A stretch of DNA of 64,000 nt from Whitmania pigra (Eukaryota; Annelida; Clitellata; Hirudinida; Haemopidae), in assembly GCA_021613335.1 (NCBI GenBank), contig JAJTWR010000281.1:400001-464000 (forward strand), written 5' to 3'. A program made the position numbers and the translations under genes. Below are positions 1 through 10,071 of this stretch, piece by piece (within the stretch, counting starts at the first letter, position 1; the number at the start of each line of letters is the position of its first letter). The notes beneath the pieces were generated by a model. It did not search any database and had not been told where the DNA came from. It saw only the letters and a program-made list of their open reading frames with translations.

Positions 1-2898
1 AGGCGGTTGCCCAATTTGACATTTTAAATTAAATTATATATATTTTTATAATATATTATTATATTATATGTATTATTATATATATAATAAATTATATATT
101 ATGATTATATATAATAAAGGGCGAGGCCCAACCCCTGTCCGTTTTTCCATTGATATTCTTCTAAATACGTTTAATAAATAAGTAATAATAAGTCGCAAAT
201 AATTTATTGATGATAATGCAGCTCCAGTAATTTAGGAAAGCTTCTGACATCAATATTTATTACGTGATTTATTACATACCATAAATTGGGGTATTAAAAG
301 TTGCCAGGTTTATTTCACAATCATTGTGAGCAATATATGGCCAATTGTTCTGCTTTACCACATATCGACCTAACTTATGCTATAATTAAATGTAACATTT
401 ACAATAGTAATAATGGTGAAAACTATCAAATTAAATAACTGGGAACAATAACAATAATATTATCAATAATAATTAAGTATAGCGTTATCAAGTAATTGTC
501 GTATTAATACATTGTTTAAACAATCCCCTCAAATTTACTAACATCGCAACTATTAGATATTTCGTAAATATTGCGCAAACTTAATTAGAACTTTTTAATT
601 TAAATTGAATTTCAATTCTAATGCGGTATATTTTTATTTATTGTTATTAAATTAAGGCTTTAGTTTTTCAAATGACATTTACAAACATTACATTTTTACT
701 TCTGCAACCAAAAGAAAAGAATTTATGTCGCATGACGTAATAAATTTAGATTTAATTTTTCTGCTCAGGATTTCCAGAGTTAATTTATGTTTTTTGTTTT
801 TCTCTTGATTTGTTCTTGCAAGACAATAACTTGAAATTATTTGATTAAAAAACAAAAAAAAGTAGACCAAATAATCTGTTTTAAAATATAAAAAAAATTC
901 AAACGCAAATAATTTAAATAATATTATAAAATAAATTCGAAATAACCATCATTAATTGCTAGAAAAATAATTGCTGCTGTTTTGATGGCTCTAAGGTCTA
1001 AAACCTTTCATTTAAAAATATTTTAATTTCGATTTATTTTAAAACATACCGTATTTCTCCTTGATTTTCTATCAAGATGCACTTTGATTTTAGGAACTGA
1101 TATTTTGTAAAAAAAAAAAATTATTATTTAAAGTTAAATCTGCAACCATTGTTTAAAACGCACCCAGTTTATTGACCTTAAAAATTTCGAAAAACGTTTG
1201 TCTTAAACGTGGGGAAATGCAGTTATTAGTGACTAAGAAGGATTTAGAACCTAATTATCCTTAATAAGATTAAATGTTACACGTTGGGTCTTGCGGGTTG
1301 TTGGCTTTGGGAGGCAGGAAATTACATTTTTTAAAGTTAATTATTTCCGGAAATTCAACAAAGGAAATTCATATCCACCGCTCTGAAATGAAAGAACCAA
1401 TTACGTCGGCGCTTGCTGTAACTTAAGTCCTGAAATATAAATTTCAAAATTATTTATTTTTTATTTTCAAATGGCAATAATTTTCAATTATCTTCAGACG
1501 GCTGTTCGTTAATAATAATAATAATAATAACTAATTTATAAAGCGCCATGTGCGTAGCGTCAGAGGCGTTGGAGTTTATTTTGAGAGACAAATTGTGCTA
1601 TTTGTATCTAAGTATCAAATGTTTGTGCAATCTTCGTCCGTTTTACCATTTTTACCATTTTCTTCTACACTTTCTTATCTTTGGTGTCCTTTCAGTCAAT
1701 CCATTGATATTTTGACTCCCTAAGAACTATCTTCGCAGCAGATAAAAATAATTATTAGTCGTCAATTCAAGTGATATAAAAAAAGCCAATCATTGCTGAG
1801 TTGATTTGATGCTTTAAAAGCGATTTTTCATTTGATCGGAAATCCAATTTCATCTAATTTTCCACTTAATTTTAAATAAAGGACTAAATATTTTATTTTA
1901 AGAAAATGTTGCTTAGTTTTTTGCTTTCCTGAGAGTTGACTAATAAGAATAGATTTATTTTAGAATTATTTTAGATTTATTTAAAAAAAGATTTATTTTA
2001 GATTTATTTAAGAATTATTTTAGAATAACTGAAAAGCAATCATCGGTCCTCAAAAGTTCTAATTAAAATTCACCTCATCCTAAAACCTTTTTCCATAGTC
2101 ATTTACTTTTGAGGGAAATTTTTTAAAATTCAAAAATAATTACAATTTTACTTCTCAGAATCTTTCTTCTCTTTTTTTCACATTTTCCATTTATTATATA
2201 AATTCGCTTTTAATTTCTGGAAATGGAATAAAAATCTCTGCTCTGCTTTTTTCTCTTACATATTTTTTTGCAATTTTTCAAAAATTTTCCATTCAGTGTT
2301 TTCAATATCCATCATCTTTTTTTAGCCCAAAGGTAAAATTTTAAGCTGGTTATGTTTGCTTTTTCATGATTTCGAAAAATATTCTAGCTGATTTTGTGAC
2401 AATGGTAATTCAGTTTTGAAGAGCTACGTTCAAATACCGGCAATGAATATTATTCTGTCAGCAGCTATCATCAGAATATTGAAATTTATAACATTTTTGT
2501 AAATATGGAAACATTATGTCACAAATATAATTCTTATTATCTTCTTAAAGCATTTGTTTAATGTCTACTTAAGGTTTTTTTTGTTTTCTGGGTATGGCAC
2601 TTCCCTTGAAAATTGTAATGAAAAGTATCTAATTAAATGTTAGTACCTGCAAATGTGTGCAAGTCAAATAACCTAAATTGATTGATTGGATCTGTTTTAT
2701 TGAACTCATGCAAGCAGAGCAAGGACAACTTGCTCGGACATAGAATCGTTCGCGTCCCTTTTGAGGATGATCTATAACAGTGGAAGCCATGTTTTTTTTT
2801 ATCAGATAAATAAAAAACTTTGCAATTTAGAGAACAAAGTACGCATACTGAATCGTCAATGTCATAATGCTTATACATCAGTTACCGCCACATTAATG
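1..2898. other. AT-rich intergenic DNA, no gene seen
   Basis: Very AT-rich sequence with short runs of A, T and TAA/ATT. The first 120 bases are almost purely A and T. No reading frame here has protein-like composition or recognisable motifs, and I found no exon pair with sensible splice sites. The only structured piece is a SINE-tail-like segment near 1510-1572. A small T-rich and A-rich imperfect duplication (ATTTATTTTAGATTTATTT-like) lies near 1950-2025. Confidence 0.6.
1510..1572 (-). repeat. SINE-tail-like repeat with (ATT)n end
   Basis: On the minus strand this reads as a GC-containing piece (TGACGCTACGCACATGGCGC), then TTTATAAATTA, then a run of ATT. The same order recurs at 14918-14982 (minus) and 24475-24530 (plus). 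A related GCGC-TATATAAAT junction ends the tRNA-derived SINE at 9220-9387. I infer the 3' end of a short retroposon whose tail is an ATT microsatellite. The upstream body is not recognisable here. Confidence 0.5.
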
Positions 2899-3508
2899 TT
2901 ACTTATTACTCCGCCTTGGAGCTCCGACAGGGATCCTCAGAGTTTTTCCCGTCTTCAAACGTTTCGGCCCTTGGAATCTCCTTACGTTTTCAGGGGGCAG
3001 GCCGCAATCGGTGATCAGCCTTGTCGGTTTTATCTTTCTGGACTCAACTCTTACCGCCGACTGTGAGAGGCACTCGTTGGCTTTGTTATGCTGGTCACTG
3101 CTGCCTGAACTGAAGCGACTGCGCAAGCTCTCAATGGCTTCTTCATGTCGCATGCTATCTGTCACCTGCAAACTTCGACTATGCGGAGCTCTCATTGGCT
3201 TTGTTATGTCGATCGCCTCCACCCCAGTTTTACAGCGGTCATGAAAGCTCTCAGTGGCTTCTTCACACCGTCTTAATATATGCAAACTGGGCCTTATAAT
3301 TTCTTTGTAACGGCAGCCGGAAATAGAAATTTTCGGGACTCGACCGCGGGCCTTTTCGAAGCCGCGGTTTGGACCTCAGTTCATGTTGCTTTTTCGGCCC
3401 ATTTCTCCCGACAACACCGCGTCTCTCGACCAATGGTTTGGCCCCGTCTTTCGGTAGATCAATCATACCGGAGACCGATGGCTTTCCGCGGTTTCCTGTA
3501 GTGGTCTC
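2899..3508 (-). other. Probable 3' untranslated tail of a retrotransposon, with a tandem duplication
   Basis: This GC-richer segment lies directly downstream (on the minus strand) of the stop codon of the retroelement fragment at 3509-4320. It contains an imperfect tandem duplication with a period of about 118-120 bp. The motif GCTCTCAATGGCTTCTTC near 3127 recurs as GCTCTCAGTGGCTTCTTC near 3247, and GGCTTTGTTATG near 3079 recurs near 3197. Its base composition matches the coding fragment and not the surrounding AT-rich DNA, so it probably belongs to the same insertion. Confidence 0.5.
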
Positions 3509-4320
3509 TTAACACTTCTTCTGGCTCCTCATGTGCCAGATCCAGAATGAAGCCGCTTCAGAGGCCTCAGACATCCTTGTCATAGCCTTTGTTCTCTCCC
3601 GGCTTGACAATCCAATCTTGGTAAGGAAAGCGTAAGTCGACTTTCCGACCACACCCCTTGAGCCAATCTCGATGGGGTAGAGGTCTCCTCTCGCTTCCAG
3701 ATCCATCGTTAGATCTGCATACCTATCTGCTTTGAGCGCATTGCCATATTGTAGCCTATCCTCCCATGGAACCGTCAGCTTCACCACAATGATGGCATCC
3801 GTCGACGGCGATACGATCACCAGATCCGGCCTCTTGCCACTTTCTATCAGCACCTGGGGGTAGTGCCTCATCCCTTCTAAGTTGGCTGCGATCGGTCCAG
3901 TAGTTTGCCTCTGCAAGAATGTCTCGTCTGGGGGTTTGACATCTCTTTTTGCAGAGGTGTGCGAAGCCCTCGCGCAAGAATTAAATGTTTGGCTGATTTG
4001 CGATCATGGGCATTCGATGTCTTCCACCATACCCCATTTCTGCAAATTGTCTCTGGAGGGCAACTGGTCGTACACTGACCTTATCGCGTAGGCAAGTCGG
4101 AACGGGGACATCTTCCACATGTCGCTTCAGGTAATGGATCGTTGCATCACGTCTTCCCATGTTGTCCACTTACCCTGCCGTGACAGCTGAACTGCCCTCG
4201 TGACTCGGTCTTGTTCCACTTTTCGCCTCCTTTCCTGGCTCTGACTGATGAGCTCGCCTGGGACCATTTTGACAGGTGGTTCCATCCGACTGCATGACGG
4301 TCCGTCTGGATAGGAATGTA
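3509..4320 (-). pseudogene. Decayed non-LTR retrotransposon polyprotein, C-terminal part
   Basis: One minus-strand frame can be followed from about 4320 to the stop at 3509, interrupted by in-frame stops near 4124 and 4002. It carries features typical of the C-terminus of R2-like reverse-transcriptase polyproteins: a basic stretch with ERRRK, then WTTWEDV, a WKM...FRLAYAI block, an LPS..NLQKWG block, the remains of a Cys motif (ECP), and then RPDLVIV...KLTVPWEDR. The last block looks like the PD-(D/E)XK restriction-like endonuclease core. It is followed by the usual G.RGVVGKS and a W-rich end. The reverse transcriptase itself is absent. I infer a 5'-truncated, dead insertion upstream of mLST8. 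The family assignment rests on remembered motif patterns and is less certain than the retroelement call. Confidence 0.7.
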
Positions 4321-4632
4321 ATTAATGTATAAAACGAAATTTAACTGAACTCCGAAAATCTCGTTTTCAAGTTTCGTTGATGTTGATGAAGTGTTGATGA
4401 AGTGCGTTTCTTGTCTGATGGTCCTTAGATTGTATTTTAAAATTTGTGTGCGTCTATTTATAGGTAATTTAAAAAAAATTATATATATTTAATTTGAATA
4501 ATGTATTCCTATGTAAAAACAAATTATTACACAAATAAATTTCGTTACCTCTTAATAGCTAAAAGTGAACTTTTCATTGATATCCTATGTTTGTTTACTT
4601 TATTTCAAAGCGATATGCTACAAAGAAGGAAG

Positions 4633-6923
4633 ATGGTGTTAGAGACAAATTCTTCTTACGACCAAGTCATTTTTGTGACAGCCGGTTATGACCACCAAAT
4701 AAGATTTTGGCAGGCACACAGCGGAGTATGTCACAGGACTCTGCAGCACCAAGATTCAGTAACTACTCATATTTAACGTTCTGCTTTAAGCTTTAAGCCA
4801 TTGGACATTTTTTATTTTTGCAGCAAGTTAATGACCTGGAAATATCTCCAGACAGGAAATTATTGGCAGTTGCAGGTATTTAACTTGTAATGAACTGAAC
4901 ATTTTTACAAAGTAATTTTATTTCTTAATTTAAGCAACGAAATGTCGGTCGAAAATGAAATGTTCTTACGTTTTAAATTTCAAGTATTTCTTTTTAAAAC
5001 TAGCTTATCAGAAAATCCGGATATATGATGTCGCCGGGAATAATTCCAACTCTCTGATAAACTATGATGGTGTTTCAAAAAATGTATCAGTGGTAGGCTT
5101 TCAAGCTGATGGCAAGTGGATGTTCACTGGAGGAGAAGATGGAATGGTCAGAATTTGGGACATTAGGTAAGGAGGATGACTATCGTTGCTTGCCCCATCT
5201 TGCACTAATTTTTAATTTTAAAGTTTTATTACATGACAAATAATTTTTTTACTGTGTTTAATATTTTTAAGCGTGCTTATTTCAGAATGAGAAACATGAG
5301 TTGTCAACGTAATTACCAAACAGGAGCTGCCGTCAATACTGTCAGTCTCCATCCTAGTCAGGTTGAATGCCATTTTTATTGCATTTAGTTTTGTACTTGA
5401 ATTTAATTAAATGTAATGACTAAAATTAAAGATATTGTTATTTAATTGTTTGTTAATTATTCAATGCAAAGTTGTTATATTTAAATCTAAATATATTATT
5501 CGTTAAATATTTGACCCAAATTTGTTTTGTTTTACTCAGACGGAGTTGTTCATAGGTGACCAGAATGGAATCCTTCACATTTGGGATTTGAGGAATGAGA
5601 AGAAAATACAACTTGTGCGTTTCATTTGATTGCGTGTTGTTGATGTTTTTGTTTGAATGTTTGAATTTTGAAATTTGTTTTATAAATTAAAGTTAGCAAT
5701 ATATAATCTGAAAGATAAACAGAATTACAAAATGTATAATTACATTTTAGTCATAAGTACATGTTTAGTCAGCATTGAATATGCCTAAATTATTTTTTTT
5801 ATTTCATGCTCTTTAATATGAATTTATTATGATAGTTATTTTGCAGTAATTAATAATTGGTTTAAAATGATGATATTATAATGTCAAATATTTTCTATGT
5901 TTTTTTTAAATTTCTATTTCAGCAACATGAACCTGGATCCTCCCTGCAGTGTCTGAGCATCAATTCTGATGGGACTTCTTTGGCTGCTGTTAATTCCAAG
6001 GTGAATGAGAACATTTGTTGCATTTTAAAGTAATTATTGCGAATTAAATTTGTTATGTTGAACTCCTTCATTAGGAGTTCTAAAATTAAGTTTAGCTGTT
6101 TTGACAAAAAGACTTTGCCATTTGCATCATTACATGCTTATTTATAATAATGTTCATCACAACTTTGGTTGCATTACTTGAGTCACAACCTTCTCTAGTC
6201 ACAAAATTCTATGGATTAAGTTTAAATTTTAAACACTATATATATATATTATGCAAAGGGAAACTGCCACATTTGGAGACTGACAAAAAGTTCCTCAGAG
6301 GAGAATTCATCGCAGTTGACCTTTCAAGCCAGTTTCCAGGCTCACCAGAAATATGCTCTCAAATGCCTCTTCAGCCCTGATGCAACGTGAGCTACATTCT
6401 AATCATCAGTTCACTCATTATATGATAAGATAATCGTATCGGCAGATTTAATTAACAGCCTTTGTCAAAAAATACATTTCATAATTTGTTCTCCAAAAAT
6501 TTCTTTCTAGCATAAGCATTTATTGGGTTTAATGGACTTTAAATGGTAAGAATTGGGCTTAATTGGGAAGCAACTTTATTCAGTCTCCTTGCGACAACTT
6601 CTGCCGATGGAACTGCCAAACTTTGGAGGACTTCCGGAAACACGCAGCACCTCGAACTTGGAAGCAAATCGCAGAGATGGGTGTGGGATTGTGCATTCAG
6701 TGATGACTCACAGTATTTATTAACAGGTTCCCATTATTAATTTATTAATTTTGATTAATGATTAAGGATTTTTTATTAATCACTAATTTTGTTAAACTTG
6801 CCAGCTTCTTCAGATACCATGGCTCGTTTGTGGAATGCCACCACTGGGGAAACAATCAGGGAGTTTGCTGGGCACAGCAAGGCAGTGACCTGTTTGGCCT
6901 TCAGGGATTGTGCAATCGATTAA
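4633..6923 (+). CDS. mLST8: mLST8/LST8, WD40 subunit of TOR complexes (nine exons)
   Basis: Exons: 4633-4758, 4824-4875, 5004-5166, 5286-5361, 5540-5614, 5923-6000, 6259-6386, 6584-6726, 6805-6923. All introns are GT-AG and all phases join, giving 319 codons plus stop; human mLST8 has 326 residues. The protein is a chain of WD40 blades with diagnostic family strings: [16 protein letters not shown] at the start, [63 protein letters not shown], and [11 protein letters not shown] near the end. LST8 binds the TOR kinase domain and stabilises TORC1 and TORC2 on cytoplasmic and lysosomal surfaces. I chose the ATG at 4633 because A at -3 and G at +4 make a strong context and it matches the usual short N-terminus. 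ATG 4615 is in frame and would add six residues. An acceptor-like sequence just before 4611 suggests a 5' UTR intron. No AATAAA occurs before the next gene begins. Confidence 0.95.
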
Positions 6924-7073
6924 TTATTCGCCATTATTTTTTGTTTATTTCATCAACGAATTATTAATCGCCGTTGATTCTGCAACTTTCTAACGTTTTC
7001 CGATTAACACGAATATTTGTGATCTTTGCCTTTGAAAGCACATGTTGTAATGTTCTGTGTTTGGTAAACAATC
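6924..7073 (+). other. 150-bp interval between mLST8 stop and TRIT1 start
   Basis: The interval must hold the 3' UTR of mLST8 and the promoter or 5' UTR of TRIT1. I see no AATAAA or ATTAAA in it. A T-rich stretch and a GAAAG acceptor-like site near 7035-7040 precede the TRIT1 ATG. Such tight same-strand spacing is unusual beside the loose spacing elsewhere in the window. It suggests overlapping transcripts or a polycistronic arrangement, which the sequence alone cannot settle. Confidence 0.6.
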
Positions 7074-10031
7074 ATGTCGGCGAGTCCCGTTCGTAAACTT
7101 GCGAAATGTTCGCTATTGAAGCCGATCTTAGTCGTTTTGGGGGCCACAGGTGCTGGTAAATCGAAATTAGCACTGGAACTGGCTCGTAAATTCTCTGGAG
7201 AAATTATTAACGCCGATGCCATGCAGGTTTTAACTATATTGCAACACTCATTGAAACCCGTGATACCAATTTCTTAAATGTTGATAAGGAATAGGTATCA
7301 TCATTTGATGTTACTTTATGGATTTTGAAAAATGTCTAGGTCGTTGTTGATATTATTATATAATATTGAATGAGAAGGTTTTCAAAAATTGCAATCTGTC
7401 TTGCACGTTGTTCTGCTAATTAGTGCATATGGATGGTTGTTGGATCAACAAGATCCATGCATACTTGGTACTTTAATAATTTTTATACAAACATTCTTTA
7501 TCAGGTTATTTCAAGTAAATTTTGCTAAACAAAATCATCATATGTATACATTGGCTATGCAAAGATGGAGGCAAAAGTTGATGACATAAACATCTAAAAG
7601 CAAGCAACGCAATATGTAAAAAAAATGTTTAGCGAAATAACTGCATTTGATTACTAAAGTGCTACCATCTCCAGATGAAGAGATTAATAAATTAAGTAAT
7701 AGATCACAATTCAGTTTGTCATCTTTAAGGTATACAAAGGCCTGGACATTGTGACGAATAAAGTGTCAAAAGAGGAGCAGAGTCAGTGTCCGCATCACCT
7801 TCTGGATTGCATCAGTCCCCTGAAATCTGCTTACAACGTCTCCGATTTTCAAATCTCAGCACTAAAAATTGTAATTCAACTTAGACCACATTTGAAACTG
7901 CATTGGTTATAAAACTATTCTCACAATTATAATTTAATGCTTTTTAAATTTAGCATGAATAGTTTGCATTAGTGATGATAAATATTCAATGTTATATTTT
8001 GAACGTTCATCATTATAATATTTTATAAATTTAACATTTGAATATTTCAATAGCTCGACGACATTCACAACCGAGGTAAGCTGCCAGTCATCGTGGGAGG
8101 TACGAACTATTACATCGAGGCTCTGCTCTATGACTTTGTTCTTCAATATAAGAAGCCAGAACATGTAAGATTATTATTAATAATATTCACTATTTTATAT
8201 AATTCATTATATTTCATTACTAGCTGTTTAACCGGCTTTGCCCGGTAATAGATTTGCAAATGAAAAAACTTCATTCAAGAATAAATAAATTGTTGGGTGA
8301 ACCCACTCTTGAGCATTCAAAATAAAGTTGTCCGTGGGAAAAACACGGCAATCTCAAGTCCATTCCAGAGTATTTAATAGATAATTGCCCCTGTGATTTG
8401 TTTGTAGTTATCGAGAATGCAAGTCTCACTGGAAATTGCAATATACAACAACTAATATAACGCTACAAATTACGAATGACAAACGGAATGGCTACCAAAA
8501 TAACACTAATATTAAATCATAGATAAATAATAACAAATGTAAATTTTAAATTATTAAACAGAAAATTTGCAGTATAAACTAAAAGCTAACGTACACGAAT
8601 GTTAATCAGCATGCGCCTAAGCTCACCAGCTTTGAAAACGTTGCTTATGCTCTCTTGAGAATCAGCCCAGTAAAGGTTTTATGGCCATAAAACCAAAAAT
8701 AATTTATCAATTTTTTTGCAACGTAGACTAAACTGTCAACATCAGTGTTATTTCCATTTGCAAAATAATTTCCATTACGATTCTAATTCCATTATTATTT
8801 GACAAATAATTTCTATTTCTGTTCTAATTCCATTCAAAGTTCTAAAAATTTCCATTTGATTCTAATTATCATTGCTGAAATAATTTTTAATTTCTATTCT
8901 AATTCCATTTTCAATATTTCCGTTTTCCTTTAAAGCCTTTTCGAAATGAAACTAAAAAATAATTCCTAATTCTATTTTTGTCAGGCAATTTCCATTCCTA
9001 ATTCCATTCCAAATTTTATATTCCTTTATCGAGAAAAAATAATTTCTATTTCAATTCCTATTTTAATTACCATTAATGGAAATATCACCGGTCAACATAC
9101 TCAAGTGTTTCAAGTTTCAGTCAAATCAGTTCAGGATTAAAAATTTGTATAACAAATATACATACAAGATCGTTGTTTTATATATAGAGATAATAATAAA
9201 GTTATGTTATTTTATAAATAATAATAATTAATTTATAAATTGCAAATGTATTGTAACTTCATTTATATAGCGCTCATTGCCAAGGGCGCTGGTGGCAGTG
9301 CAGGCTGGGTTTCGAACACGACACATTACGACTGTTGCCATTACTGCCACGCAGGCACGTAACCCATTCGGCTAACCTGCACGCCCATATATTATAAATA
9401 TTAATTATTATAATTAATATTATTATAATATTGTTTTACATAATATTATACAAAAATATAAATTTGTTTTAAATAACAGAACATATAAAATATGTTGATG
9501 CGTATTATTTACTGTTTTATCAAATGCAAAATTCAAATTGTGACTCCAATACAATGTTGACTTTCCAACGTAGAGGTCAGAAGTTTGTGAATCTGATGTT
9601 TCGAATAAAGAACTTCATGAGAGGTTGATGAAAGTTGACCCAGAGAGGGCTAAGAAAATTCATCCTGGGGATGTTAGGAAGGTGAAAAGGTTGGCAGTGA
9701 ATTGGAATCAATTAATTAATGTTTTATTAACTTTTAGTAATTACTTAATCGATTAACTTGGTTGAAGACAAATATTGTTGGTTGAATTCTAAATTGCAGA
9801 TTCAAATAAATTCATTTACTGGTTGTTATAGAAAAAACAGTAAATTATTAAGCTGAATAAATTGGCAAAAATATCTCAGAGCACTAGAGGTGTTTAAGGA
9901 CACTGGCAGAACTCAATCGTCGCTCTTGAGGGAGCAGCATGGAAAGGAGGAAAACGCTGTCAGTGGTGCACTCAGATATCCAAACTCTTGCATGCTTTGG
10001 GTCAAATGTGACCAAATTGGTTGGTTTGTCG

Positions 10032-10071
<40 letters not shown>

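Noticed and set aside
4501..4632. N-terminal extension of mLST8 from ATG 4501
   Set aside because: The added segment is AT-rich and hydrophobic, unlike any LST8 N-terminus. A T-rich tract ending AAAG near 4610 suggests it is an upstream intron.
7389..7589. Frame inside TRIT1 intron 1 as an extra exon
   Set aside because: Exons 1 and 2 join in phase 0 to give the conserved NADAMQVYKGLD with nothing missing.
9250..9386. tRNA gene on the minus strand (A and B box present)
   Set aside because: No full cloverleaf, a 3' extension with a GCGC-TATAAAT tail, and a diverged second copy elsewhere: a SINE.
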